Origin: Deltaproteobacteria bacterium
GTDB lineage: Bacteria; Myxococcota_A; Polyangia; Polyangiales; Houyiibacteriaceae
Assembly: GCA_017644045.1 (NCBI GenBank)
Contig: JAEPMI010000011.1
Location: 122,029 to 186,028, forward strand
DNA length: 64,000 bases
Direction: 5' to 3'
The position numbers and the translations under genes are program-made. The stretch's first letter is position 1, and every line of letters starts with the position of its first letter. The notes beneath the pieces were generated by a model that saw only the letters and a program-made list of their open reading frames with translations, did no database searches and had not been told where the DNA came from. Shown one piece after another: positions 19,066-27,729 of this stretch.

Positions 19066-19313
19066 TGGAGCCGGAACAGTCGAAGGCTCCTCCGACTCGT
19101 GCGGAGCGCTGTGCAGCCGCCGAGACCCTTTCCGCACGCGCGGAACTTGCCCAACGAGCGGGTCGACACGCGCGCGCGACGGAGATCTTGGAAGCGGCCA
19201 TGTGGCTCGACCCGTCGCCCGAGCGCATCGCCCGATGGGCGGCCTCTTCCGCCCGAGTCGGTACCGATGCCCAACGAGCAGCGATGAAGGAGGTGGCATC
19301 ATGGTTCGCGTGA
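19065..19313 (+). CDS. Small TPR protein, class II chaperone-like (SycD/LcrH position)
   Basis: The 82-residue product carries about one and a half TPR units (LSARAELAQRAGRHARATEI and AAMWLDPSPERIARWAA). Class II type III chaperones (SycD/LcrH) bind both translocators through three TPRs and are about 160 residues; this one is half that length. It overlaps the tip-like gene by one base and the YopB-like gene by 13 bases, so translation is coupled to its predicted client. Could also be a general TPR fragment. Confidence 0.55.
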   Translation: MEPEQSKAPPTRAERCAAAETLSARAELAQRAGRHARATEILEAAMWLDPSPERIARWAASSARVGTDAQRAAMKEVASWFA

Positions 19314-20254
19314 GCTCGAGCCGGTTGGGGTCCCTCCAAGGAACCCAGCAGTCGACCGTTCGCCCGCACGGGAACCAGGAGTCGGCCTCGGCCGTCGCCG
19401 CCCGGAGTACCGAGGGAATGGCCCCGTCTACCGCAGCCCTCCCGGAGGTCTCTGATACTCAGATGGCTGCGGCGTTCGCGGTGACGGGGGCTGCCCTCGG
19501 AAACCCGATGGTCTTGCTCATGGCCATCCAGACGCACCTTCGGAACAAGAGCTCCGAGAATGACGAGGCCAGCGTTCGGACGGCAGGACAGCGGGAAGAG
19601 GCGGCGAGCGCCCGCCGCGTCGAGGAACTCGAGCGAGCCGAGAAGATGGCGAAGAAGGCCGCGAAGCGTGCGCCGCCGTGGGTGAAGAAGCTCATCGGCG
19701 CCGTGCTCTCGGCCGTAGGCTCCATTGCTTCCATCGCCGGTGGCGCCGGACTCGCCCTGGTGGCCGTTGGAGCGGCCCTGATCGTTGGGGCCAAGCTGGT
19801 CGAGAAGCTCCTGATGCACCTCGCCGAGAAGGGGCTCATCGACGAGAAGAGAGCGGGGATTGCGAGCGCCGTCGTCAAGATCGCCGCTGCCGTCGCTGCC
19901 GCAGTCACCGGTCAGGTGGGAAGTCTCGCCAACGCGGCCAAGGCAGCCATGGATGTGGCCTCCACAGCCGTGAAGGTGGTGAAGTCGGTCGTCGACATGG
20001 TTCAGGCTGCGGCCGACGTGGCTTTTGCCGGAGTCGACATGCACACATCGGCGCGCACCTACCAGTCTCAGATGGCGACGATCATGGCTGAGCAGTGGGG
20101 AATCGAGGCTGAGGGGGCAATCGACGACATGAACAAGGCGGCCGACTGCATTCAAGACGCCTACGAGTCCCACGGTCGGATGGTGCGTACCGCCACCGCG
20201 ACCCTGGAGCGCGAGAAGCAAGGGCGCATGGCTGCGACCCAAGCCATCGCATGA
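19301..20254 (+). CDS. Candidate hydrophobic translocator (YopB/SctE-like)
   Basis: The 317-residue protein has no signal peptide. There is a polar Ser/Thr/Gln-rich N-terminus (1-50), the motif GNPMVLLMAIQTHL at about 68-80, a charged coiled-coil helix at about 95-125, and then two long hydrophobic segments: about 131-166 (LIGAVLSAVGSIASIAGGAG onward) and about 185-240, separated by a short Lys/Glu loop. The rest is amphipathic helix. This hairpin-in-the-middle layout is the plan of YopB/IpaB pore-forming translocators, though the protein is shorter than YopB (about 400). It overlaps the TPR gene, and a YopD-like gene follows 50 bases later. Family assignment is inference from layout and context. 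Confidence 0.55.
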   Translation: MVRVSSSRLGSLQGTQQSTVRPHGNQESASAVAARSTEGMAPSTAALPEVSDTQMAAAFAVTGAALGNPMVLLMAIQTHLRNKSSENDEASVRTAGQREEAASARRVEELERAEKMAKKAAKRAPPWVKKLIGAVLSAVGSIASIAGGAGLALVAVGAALIVGAKLVEKLLMHLAEKGLIDEKRAGIASAVVKIAAAVAAAVTGQVGSLANAAKAAMDVASTAVKVVKSVVDMVQAAADVAFAGVDMHTSARTYQSQMATIMAEQWGIEAEGAIDDMNKAADCIQDAYESHGRMVRTATATLEREKQGRMAATQAIA

Positions 20255-20304
20255 CCACAGAACGAGAAGACTAGACACACAATCAGCAGGACAGGAAGAG
20301 AACG

Positions 20305-21027
20305 ATGACCGAGGCAATTTCAAACAGTGGTGCGCCCACGCCCATCACCATGGCGGATATCGAGGGGCCCGTGAGCGGTGGCGTGATCGCCGGCTCAGCC
20401 GAGATGGTCGTGGCCGAGGCGGCGGCCGAACTCCAGGACGCCGCAGACCGCAGCCGTGTCGCGAGCCGTTCGATTCGCTCATCCCAGCGGACCATGCAGA
20501 GGGCTTCCCTCGACAAGCAGAGAAAGGCTGCGGCTCTGCAGTTGGCAGCGGGGTTGGTGCAGGGCGCGGCTCAGGCCGCACAGGGAGTCGCGAGCTTCGC
20601 CAGTGCTTCACAGGACCTGAGTGCGGCGACCGATAGCGCCGCCTCGGACCAGTTCGGTTCCGACCAGACGTTCCTCGAAGCTCAAGACGGTGGACCTTCC
20701 GCTGCGAGTGAGCGCGCTGGAGACCTTTCGCGGCACGCCGAACTCGATGCGGCCCAGCACAGTGCAGCGAGCAAGCGTGCGAGCGCGTCCGGAACGATCG
20801 CAGGAGGGGTAGGGACGGCAGCAAGCTCGCTGATCGGCTACTTCGGAGAGCGCGCGTCAATCGAGGCCTCGGCGCTGGACCAGGCTGCGGAGGCTGCTGG
20901 GGACGCGGCAGATGATGCCGAGGCTGCCCAGGAGAGCGCTGAAGCCGCCGCCAACCGCGCGCTTCAGAAGAACTCGGAGCTGGAGCAGCGTCGGCACCAA
21001 GCGACGATGGCCGCGCTCCGCGGCTGA
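20305..21027 (+). CDS. Candidate minor translocator (YopD/SctB-like)
   Basis: The 240-residue protein has no signal peptide and is very rich in Ala, Ser and Gln. One moderately hydrophobic segment lies at about 74-102 (AAALQLAAGLVQGAAQAAQG), and a second weak one near 162-180. The C-terminal 60 residues are a continuous coiled coil (AAEAAGDAADDAEAAQESAE onward). One central membrane segment plus a C-terminal amphipathic helix is the arrangement of YopD/EspB-type translocators. AGGAAGAG stands 5 bases before the ATG. Codons are somewhat less G/C-ending than in flanking housekeeping genes. It closes the cluster; hisIE begins 42 bases later. Confidence 0.5.
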   Translation: MTEAISNSGAPTPITMADIEGPVSGGVIAGSAEMVVAEAAAELQDAADRSRVASRSIRSSQRTMQRASLDKQRKAAALQLAAGLVQGAAQAAQGVASFASASQDLSAATDSAASDQFGSDQTFLEAQDGGPSAASERAGDLSRHAELDAAQHSAASKRASASGTIAGGVGTAASSLIGYFGERASIEASALDQAAEAAGDAADDAEAAQESAEAAANRALQKNSELEQRRHQATMAALRG

Positions 21028-21069
21028 GCCTGCTCGACGGGCGGGGCCCGGTCGCGTACCACGACGTCG

Positions 21070-21723
21070 ATGATCGACGACCTGAAGTGGGACGCGGCGG
21101 GGCTCTTGACCGTGGTGGCGCAGGACCGCCGCTCCGGTGAGGTGCGAATGGTCGCGCACGCGAACCGCGAGGCGGTCGAGACGACGCTTTCGAGTGGGAA
21201 GGCGACGTTCTGGAGTCGCTCCCGTCAGTCGCTCTGGACGAAGGGCGAGTCGAGCGGGAACACGCTGGCGGTGTTCGAGGTCTGGGCCGACTGCGATGGC
21301 GACGCGCTGGTGTACCTGGTCGAGCCCGCGGGGCCGACCTGCCACACGGGCGCGCCCACGTGCTTCTTCCGGCGGATGGATCGCGCGGCGAGCGCGGACG
21401 TCGAGCGGGCGCTGCCGGTGCTGGCCCAGCTCGGCGCGACCATCGAGGCGCGCAAGGGCGAGTCGGCCGAAAAGAGCTACACGAAGTCGCTGCTCGTGAA
21501 GGGGCCGGAGAAGATCGCGGCGAAGATTCGCGAAGAGGGCGGCGAGCTCGGCGACGCGCTCGAGGGCGAGTCGGACGAGCGCGTGATCTCGGAGAGCGCG
21601 GACGTGCTCTACCACCTGATGGTCGGGCTGGCGGCTCGTGGACTCTCGATGGACGACGTCGCTGGCGAGCTCGCGCGGCGCTTCGGGATGTCCGGGCTCG
21701 AAGAGAAGGCGTCGCGCGGCTGA
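21070..21723 (+). CDS. hisIE: Bifunctional phosphoribosyl-AMP cyclohydrolase / phosphoribosyl-ATP pyrophosphatase
   Basis: HisIE performs steps 2 and 3 of histidine synthesis. The 217-residue length fits. The HisI domain (about 1-115) includes SLWTKGESSGNTLAV, the metal motif WADCDGDA and the Cys pair in PTCHTGAPTCFF. The HisE domain (about 120-210) includes KIREEGGELGDALE and VISESADVLYHLMVGL, the acidic metal-binding residues of the MazG-like fold. No other his gene is next to it. It ends 4 bases from the convergent murein peptidase gene. Confidence 0.95.
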   Translation: MIDDLKWDAAGLLTVVAQDRRSGEVRMVAHANREAVETTLSSGKATFWSRSRQSLWTKGESSGNTLAVFEVWADCDGDALVYLVEPAGPTCHTGAPTCFFRRMDRAASADVERALPVLAQLGATIEARKGESAEKSYTKSLLVKGPEKIAAKIREEGGELGDALEGESDERVISESADVLYHLMVGLAARGLSMDDVAGELARRFGMSGLEEKASRG

Positions 21724-21727
21724 GCGG

Positions 21728-22942
21728 TCAGCCGCCCGTGGCGGTGGTGTCACCGTCGCGGCGGGCTTGCTCCGCGCTCGGTGCGCTCGGCGCCATGGCG
21801 CTCGTTGGCTCGGGGGTGGCGCTCATGGTCGCGGGCTCTCGTGCGGCGGGCGCCATCGTCGGGGTGGCCGTCGCGGTGCCGCTCCGCGCAGTGCCGCTCG
21901 GCGTCGTCGTCGGTTCCGCGCTCATCGCGCTCGGCGCCATCGCGCTCGGCGTCATCGCGCTCGGCGGACTCATCGGGTCTGCTGCCTCGTCGAGCGGCGA
22001 GTCCTCTTCCGGCTCGCCGCCCATCCAGGTGGTGTTTCGGTTTCGCGACGCCAGGTTGGGTGCGCTGTTCGGATCCGGCGGTGCCTCGATGATCTGAATC
22101 GGGTCGCTCTCGCCAGCGGCGAGCGGCGCACGCGGGAGCACCGCGAGGTCCTCGGGGATGGTGATGTGGAAGTGGAAGTCGTGCAGGTGGTTGTGCTTCT
22201 GCATCGGCCGCCCGAAGGGGTTCTCGTCGAAGCCCTGGGCGTCGTACCACTCGTGGAAGCGCTCGAGCACCACGTCGTCGTTGTAGTAGATGCGCACCGC
22301 TCCGTTCGCGCAGGTCGCGAGCTCACGGGCGAGACCCTCGACGCGCTGGCGGGTGGCCTCGATCTCCTCGGGGCTCTTGCCCTCGTGGTTGCTCGGGTAG
22401 GCACCGCCACCGGCGTTCTCCACGATCATCGCCCCGGGCAGATAGATGTCCACGTCGACGCCGTTGTCGTGGGTCTGGTGACGTGGTCCCGGCGCGTCGA
22501 GGTCACCCACGGCCAGCACCTGGTCCGGGAAGCGCTCGTGGTAGCGATGCGCCGCCGCCATCACGAAGCTGACGAGCGCCGGCCGCCCCCACCAGTGCTC
22601 CATGATCGTGTTCCGCCAGCGGCGATAGCGGCCGTCCGAGAGCGTGGCGTGCGGCATCTGCCACTTGCAGTCCGGGTAGCCGCGCCCGCGCACGCATTCG
22701 CGTGGACGGGGAATCGGAATCGCGGGGACCTCGCAGGTCGCTCGCTCCGGCTCCGCCTCGTCCTCCCCCTCGGGAGCTTCGGCTCGCTCCTCGGGAGGAG
22801 CGTCGTCTTCGCGTTCGACGGGCTCGGGTTCCGCGTGGCGCTCCGGCTCGTCCTCGCTCGGGGCAGGCGAACCCTGACCGCCGCACGCGAGTACGGCGAT
22901 CGAGGCGACCCAGGCCCAGGAGAATCGGTTCACGACGCGCAC
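21728..22942 (-). CDS. M74-type (MepA-like) murein endopeptidase lipoprotein with repetitive tail
   Basis: The 404-residue product has a lipoprotein signal (AVLAC) and an acidic Pro/Glu linker. The catalytic region shows VGDLDAPGPRHQTHDNGVDV (His and Asp zinc ligands, LAS-type) and HNHLHDFHFHITIP. Such enzymes cut D-Ala-meso-Dap cross-links. From about residue 310 to the end the chain is low-complexity Ala/Pro/Ser/Thr/Met with PSAM units, perhaps an unstructured cell-wall-associated tail. The GTG at 22942 is one candidate start; another GTG at 22933 would give a tighter signal peptide. Convergent with hisIE. Confidence 0.75.
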   Translation of the reverse strand: MRVVNRFSWAWVASIAVLACGGQGSPAPSEDEPERHAEPEPVEREDDAPPEERAEAPEGEDEAEPERATCEVPAIPIPRPRECVRGRGYPDCKWQMPHATLSDGRYRRWRNTIMEHWWGRPALVSFVMAAAHRYHERFPDQVLAVGDLDAPGPRHQTHDNGVDVDIYLPGAMIVENAGGGAYPSNHEGKSPEEIEATRQRVEGLARELATCANGAVRIYYNDDVVLERFHEWYDAQGFDENPFGRPMQKHNHLHDFHFHITIPEDLAVLPRAPLAAGESDPIQIIEAPPDPNSAPNLASRNRNTTWMGGEPEEDSPLDEAADPMSPPSAMTPSAMAPSAMSAEPTTTPSGTARSGTATATPTMAPAAREPATMSATPEPTSAMAPSAPSAEQARRDGDTTATGG

Positions 22943-23070
22943 GATATCCGACCGCGGCCGAAACGCACGCGGACCGCCGGCCTCTTCCCGGGCATCATCT
23001 CCCCCGAGCGTGGTCTTCCCCAGACCGTGCCCTTGGCGCGATCGGCGCTTTGGACTAGCGTCCGCCCGCT

Positions 23071-23877
23071 ATGAGTGAATCCAACGATCTCCTCGCCCTC
23101 GACGGGTGGGCCCTCATCCTCGGTGCTTCCAGCGGCTTCGGCGAGCAAGTCGCGCTGACCCTCGCGAAGCAGGGGATGAACATCGCGGGCGTGCACCTGG
23201 ACCGGCGCGCGGGCCTCAAGCACGTCGAAGAGATCAAGACGGCCATCGAGGGCCACGGCCGCAAGGCGGTCTTCTTCAACGCGAACGCCGCGGACGAGAC
23301 GAAGCGGCAGGCGACCTGCGACGAGCTGAAGGAGCTGCTCGGCGGCGGGAAGGTGAAGGTGCTCCTGCACTCGCTCGCCTTCGGCACCCTGCTGCCCTAC
23401 TGGGACGACGAAGGTGGTCCGATGATCACCAAGAAGAACATGGACATGACGCTCGACGTGATGGCCCATTCGCTCCTCTATTGGACGCAGGACCTGCTCA
23501 GCCGCGACATGCTCGCGGAGGGCGGCCGGATCTTCGCCATGACCTCCGCCGGCAGCACCACCGTCTGGAAGGGCTACGGTGCCGTCAGCGCCGCCAAGTG
23601 CGCCCTCGAGTCGCATTGCCGTCAGCTCGCCGTGGAGCTCGCTCCGAAGGGCATCACCGCCAACGCGATCTGCGCTGGCGTGACCGACACCCCGGCGCTC
23701 CGGAAGATCCCTGGCAACGAGGAGATGATCGAGTCCGCGACGAAGCGGAACCCCTTCGGTCGACTCACCACCCCCGACGACGTGGCCGACGCGATCGTCG
23801 CGCTCTCGACGCCGGCGGCGCGCTGGATCACCGGCAACACCATCTACGTCGACGGCGGAGAGATCGTCGGCGGCTGA
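23071..23877 (+). CDS. SDR-family enoyl-ACP reductase, FabL-like
   Basis: The 268-residue oxidoreductase has nucleotide-binding GASSGFGEQVAL and the Tyr-x6-Lys active site YGAVSAAK, spacing typical of enoyl-ACP reductases (FabI/FabL) rather than the Y-x3-K of ordinary SDRs. The run after it (ALESHCRQLAVELAPKGIT, then AGVTDTPALRKIPGN and GRLTTPDDVAD, ending TIYVDGG) follows the pattern I recall for Bacillus FabL. It would reduce enoyl-ACP in fatty acid elongation. It is a single-gene unit. Confidence 0.8.
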   Translation: MSESNDLLALDGWALILGASSGFGEQVALTLAKQGMNIAGVHLDRRAGLKHVEEIKTAIEGHGRKAVFFNANAADETKRQATCDELKELLGGGKVKVLLHSLAFGTLLPYWDDEGGPMITKKNMDMTLDVMAHSLLYWTQDLLSRDMLAEGGRIFAMTSAGSTTVWKGYGAVSAAKCALESHCRQLAVELAPKGITANAICAGVTDTPALRKIPGNEEMIESATKRNPFGRLTTPDDVADAIVALSTPAARWITGNTIYVDGGEIVGG

Positions 23878-23947
23878 GACGTTCGAGGTTCCCTACCGTC
23901 CGCTTCCGGTGTCTCGACTCCCGCCTCGAGCTCCAACAACATGAGAT

Positions 23948-25843
23948 ATGCTCAAGCCCGCTTTCTTTCTCCTCCTGGGGGCGACTCTACTCTGCGCGTG
24001 CGGTGACGACGGCGGGGGCGACGGCTCGGCGGACGGGGGCTCGACCTGCACCACGAACGCCGACTGCGACGACGGCACGTACTGCAACGGTTCCGAGACC
24101 TGCGACCCCTCGGTGAGCACGGTCGCGAGCGGCTGCCTCGCGGGAACACCGCCCTGTCCCTCGGGCGCGACCTGTGACGAGACGGCGAGGACCTGCGACG
24201 GGGAGTGCCCCGACGCTGACGGGGACGGGTTCGCCTCCGTCGACTGTGGCGGCACCGACTGCGACGATGGTGACGCCGATGCCTTCCCGGGCAACGTCGA
24301 GGTCTGCGACTCCGAGGGGGTCGACGAGGACTGCGACCCCACGACCCTCGGGCCGGACGCCGACGGGGACGGGTACGTGGACGACGAGTGCTGCAACCGG
24401 GACTCCAGCGGCGACCTGGAGTGCGGACAGGACTGCAACGATTCGTCCAGCGACATCAACCCCGAGGCCGTGGACGCATGTGGTAGCGGTGACCAGGACT
24501 GTGACGGGGACATCGACGAGGAGCCGGAGCTCACCTTCTACCGAGACATCGACGGTGACGGCTTCGGCATCCCCGGTGACACGGTGATGGCTTGTGGTGC
24601 CCCCGGTGGCTACGCGCTCCTCGACACCGACTGCAACGACATGGTCGCGATGACCAACCCGGCAGCCACCGAGCGTTGCGATGTGTCGGCGGGTGAGACC
24701 CCCGACCCGATGATTCACGACAACGATTGCGACGGAGCCATCGACGAGGGCTGCGAGTGCATGGAGGGTGAGGACCGCGCCTGTGGCGGCACCGAAGCGA
24801 TGGCCATGGTCGGCACGTGCCGCCCCGGCACGCAGGCGTGTCAGACCACCGTCGGCGGGACCGAGTGGGGCTCGTGCAGCTCGATCGAACCCGCCGCCTC
24901 CGAGGTCTGTGACGGGCAGGACGACGACTGCGACGGCAACACGGACGAGGCCTTCGACTGTCGTCGGAACCAGTCGGTCTCCGGCAGCACGGCCTGCGGA
25001 AACCCCGGCACGCGTCGGTGCTCGGGATCCTGCACCTGGTTGGACGCTGGTTTCTACTCGCCCGAGTCGAACGCGACCTGCGACTACTGCGACGACACCG
25101 GCACCGGCATCAGCAGCGAGCGCACGACGTACGCGACCAGCATGAAGACGCTGACCATCGACGACACCTCCACGCGCTACGGCGTCGCCAGCACGTTCAG
25201 TGGATCGGTGGCGCTCATCTCTGGTGGGACCAACACCGCCGGTGCCGCGGTCACACCCGCACAGGTCTTGGGCCATGGCAATGTGACCTTCGAGGCCCTC
25301 CTCGACGTCGTGAAGGGCTCGTCCAGCACCCCCGGCGAAGGCTGGGCACTCTTCGTGGTTCGAGCCACCGCCGGCAACCCCATCGGCAGCAGCGGCTCCG
25401 CGCTCGGCGTGCCCCGCAACAAGGACGGCTTCGCGGTCGAGTGGGTGTTCAACGGCAACGGGAGCGACTTCGGTCGGATCCGACACCTGCGCGCGTCGTC
25501 GACCAGCGATCCGGTCGTGGACAGCTCGGGTACGTTGAACCCGTCGCTCAACGGCGCGACCTCCGGCTTCATCGACCAGGGCTTCCGTGTCACGGCGACG
25601 CCGGACGTTCCGGGGACGGCCGCGAACGAGACGGCCGTGATCGTTCAGCACATCGGATGGATCGGTGAGCCGGTCGTGATGGAGTGCGGCCCGTCCACGA
25701 CGGCGTGCGGCTTCCGGCTGACGCCGGGCCTGACCTACTACTTCGGCGTGAGCGCGGCGACGAGCTCGAACGTCGCGAACGTGTACACGCGGGTGCCGGA
25801 CCCGGTGACGATCACGCTCCGCAACCTCTGCGCCGGCGACTGA
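23948..25843 (+). CDS. MopE-type Cys/Asp-rich lipoprotein with C-terminal lectin-like domain
   Basis: The 631-residue surface lipoprotein (lipobox LLCAC) contains, from about 30 to 340, repeated Asp- and Cys-rich units of the MopE putative metal-binding type: DADGDGF, DCDDGDADAFPGNVEVCD, CNDSSSDINPEAVDACGSGD and VCDGQDDDCDG. Acidic DxDxDG turns suggest calcium binding. Residues about 380-625 look like a beta-sandwich (L-type-lectin-like: GWALFVVRATAGN, DGFAVEWVFNGNGSDFG), suggesting carbohydrate binding. The family is common in myxobacteria. Ligand unknown. Single gene. Confidence 0.75.
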   Translation: MLKPAFFLLLGATLLCACGDDGGGDGSADGGSTCTTNADCDDGTYCNGSETCDPSVSTVASGCLAGTPPCPSGATCDETARTCDGECPDADGDGFASVDCGGTDCDDGDADAFPGNVEVCDSEGVDEDCDPTTLGPDADGDGYVDDECCNRDSSGDLECGQDCNDSSSDINPEAVDACGSGDQDCDGDIDEEPELTFYRDIDGDGFGIPGDTVMACGAPGGYALLDTDCNDMVAMTNPAATERCDVSAGETPDPMIHDNDCDGAIDEGCECMEGEDRACGGTEAMAMVGTCRPGTQACQTTVGGTEWGSCSSIEPAASEVCDGQDDDCDGNTDEAFDCRRNQSVSGSTACGNPGTRRCSGSCTWLDAGFYSPESNATCDYCDDTGTGISSERTTYATSMKTLTIDDTSTRYGVASTFSGSVALISGGTNTAGAAVTPAQVLGHGNVTFEALLDVVKGSSSTPGEGWALFVVRATAGNPIGSSGSALGVPRNKDGFAVEWVFNGNGSDFGRIRHLRASSTSDPVVDSSGTLNPSLNGATSGFIDQGFRVTATPDVPGTAANETAVIVQHIGWIGEPVVMECGPSTTACGFRLTPGLTYYFGVSAATSSNVANVYTRVPDPVTITLRNLCAGD

Positions 25844-25861
25844 GCCGAAGCCCGCAGAAGC

Positions 25862-26704
25862 TCAGCCTTCGCGTGCCCACCAGCGGCCGTCCTGCAACAC
25901 CAAGCGGGTCGGCCCTGGGAAGGCTCGCTCGCTCACCGGGTGCTTCGAGTCACCGGGGAGGGCGAGCACGAACGTTCCGTCGTCGTCGTGGAACGTCGGC
26001 ATGATGGTCGGTGGCTTGCGCGACGCTGCATCGGCGAACGCGTCGTTGATCGTGTTCGACGTGGCGAGCACCTGGAGCGTGCGCAGCGTCGGCGGCGGGA
26101 GCTGGATCGCGCCATCGTTCATCTTCTCGATCGCTCCGGTCGGCGAGAGCCACTCGCCGGCGGTGGTCTCGATCGCGTCGTGAGTCGCCGTCTGCGCGCG
26201 CGGCGCCGGTGCCAGGAAGAAGCGCGTGTCATAGCGACGCGGTTCGACCTCGGGGGTGATCCAACGAGCCTGCGGTTGCAGCTCGCCCACACGCAGCTGC
26301 AGGTCGGCCTCGATCACGAAGCGCTCGAAGGAGAACGTTCCCTCGTGGAGCTTCTTGCGAGCGTCCTCGAGCTCGATGGCGTCGGCGCCGTCGGCGAGCA
26401 GCACACCGGCCTCTTCGAAGGTCTCCCGGATCGCCGCGACGTGGAGCGCGAGCGCGCGCCGACCGTCGGTCTCGGCGAGGCGCTTCGCGGCGGCGTCGGC
26501 GGTCAGCCCGATGCAGCGATCGAGGATGGCGTCGCTGCCGTCCTCCTCGTCCAGCTTGCCACCGGGGAAGACGTGCGCGCCCGCCATGAATCCGCTCTTG
26601 CCGTGGCGGCGGACCATGAAGATCTCGAAGGGGTCGTCCCCTTCGCCGGGCCGCAGGACCAAGACGGTCGCGGCGTCCTTCGGGTCGGCAGCGGGGCGGG
26701 ACAC
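25862..26704 (-). CDS. Nudix hydrolase (NUDT19-like)
   Basis: The 280-residue protein has a split Nudix box: FPGGKLDEED, an inserted stretch of about 35 residues, then AIRETFEEAGVLL, giving the REx2EE core that binds the metal. The long insertion between the Gly-rich start and the REx2EE helix is a feature of NUDT19/RP2p-like hydrolases, which act on CoA and related nucleotides. Substrate here is inferred. GTG start. It lies downstream of the XRE regulator gene, separated by a hairpin. Confidence 0.83.
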   Translation of the reverse strand: MSRPAADPKDAATVLVLRPGEGDDPFEIFMVRRHGKSGFMAGAHVFPGGKLDEEDGSDAILDRCIGLTADAAAKRLAETDGRRALALHVAAIRETFEEAGVLLADGADAIELEDARKKLHEGTFSFERFVIEADLQLRVGELQPQARWITPEVEPRRYDTRFFLAPAPRAQTATHDAIETTAGEWLSPTGAIEKMNDGAIQLPPPTLRTLQVLATSNTINDAFADAASRKPPTIMPTFHDDDGTFVLALPGDSKHPVSERAFPGPTRLVLQDGRWWAREG

Positions 26705-26723
26705 CTGCGGAAAACCTGTGCGA

Positions 26724-26748
26724 TTCCGGAGGCATGAGGCCTCCGGAA
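26724..26748 (-). terminator. Hairpin between XRE regulator and Nudix gene
   Basis: A 10-bp perfect stem TTCCGGAGGC / GCCTCCGGAA with a 5-base loop, beginning 5 bases after the XRE gene stop. On the minus strand the downstream bases are TCGCACAGGTTTT, a poor but present T-tract. Confidence 0.55.
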
Positions 26749-26752
26749 AGCC

Positions 26753-27562
26753 TCAGTCCTCGGAGAGGACCCGGGTGGCCGGAACGCCGATCGCAGTCGC
26801 CAGGCGGGACAGCGTCTCGAGCGAGGGCGTGTGCCGACCCGCCTCGACGCGGGCGATGTTCGGGCGATGGATGCCGGTGCGGCGCGCGAGCTCGGCCTGA
26901 GTGAGACCGGCCTCGAGACGGAGCTGACGGAGCCGCTTTCCGAGGCGCTCGCCGTCGAGCGGAATCTGACCACCGCCGAGGGTGTCGGTCGGCGCGAGGG
27001 CACCAGCGGTCAGCAGCATGGTGACGCCCGACTCGAGCTCGAGGGTCGCGGTCTGGGCGTCTTCGCCGAGCGCGATCGAATCGATCTTCGAGCCGTCGTC
27101 GTTGCCGTTGAGCGGACGCTCCAGCAGCACGGAGTGACCGTCGCCGAGGATGGCGAGCACCTCCGAGCCGGCGGGGCTCACGGTCACGAACTCGAAGCGC
27201 TTGGCGCGCTCCTTGTCGAGACGACGCTGGAGGTTCGCGATGGCGCGATCGATGTCATCGGAGGTGCGGGTGATGCACCCCTGACAGATCTCCGCGACGA
27301 CGTCTTCGACCTCCTGGCCGTCGGCGTGCACGAAGGGCAACGCACCACGTGCACGGAGGAAGCCGACTGCGGTCAGCAGCTCGTCTTCGTCGAAGAGGTC
27401 ACACGCCGCGTCCACGACGCACGCCATGTGCGGTTCTGCTGCAGCCGCGAACTCGTCCGGGCTACAGAGTCGGACCGCGAACCCCTGTTGCTCGAGTGGC
27501 CGACGCCAGAGTGGAGCAAAGTTCGCGCGGTCGCTGAAGAGAGTGACGGTGTGGGGCATCAT
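26753..27562 (-). CDS. XRE-type transcription regulator with N-terminal receiver-like domain
   Basis: The 269-residue protein begins at an ATGATG pair just after GGAGGA; the second ATG (27559) has the better spacing. Residues about 1-115 have an alternating strand/helix pattern with VVDAACDLFDEDEL that recalls a degenerate response receiver, followed by a coiled-coil and a small domain with SPAGSEVLAILGDGHSVLLE. The C-terminal 60 residues are a clear helix-turn-helix: RLGKRLRQLRLEAGLTQAEL with IHRPNIARVEAGRHTPS. It is divergent from prs and may act in the shared 290-base region. Target unknown. Confidence 0.78.
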   Translation of the reverse strand: MMPHTVTLFSDRANFAPLWRRPLEQQGFAVRLCSPDEFAAAAEPHMACVVDAACDLFDEDELLTAVGFLRARGALPFVHADGQEVEDVVAEICQGCITRTSDDIDRAIANLQRRLDKERAKRFEFVTVSPAGSEVLAILGDGHSVLLERPLNGNDDGSKIDSIALGEDAQTATLELESGVTMLLTAGALAPTDTLGGGQIPLDGERLGKRLRQLRLEAGLTQAELARRTGIHRPNIARVEAGRHTPSLETLSRLATAIGVPATRVLSED

Positions 27563-27729
27563 TCCTCCGGCTCGACGCCGACAGCGGGTGTACCGCAACG
27601 GACTGACCACTCTCAACCGGTCTCGGTCGACTTTCGATCCCCCCCCGCAGCATCGCTGCACTTTTTCCGATCTCTTCGTCCGAAAGATCGATCGCCGGAT
27701 GCCCTGACCGCGATCGCCACCCCGTCCGA

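Noticed and set aside
21360-22097. Plus-strand frame with Ala/Leu/Gly-rich hydrophobic repeats after hisIE
   Set aside because: It overlaps hisIE in another frame and is antisense to the repetitive tail of the murein peptidase; no start signal.
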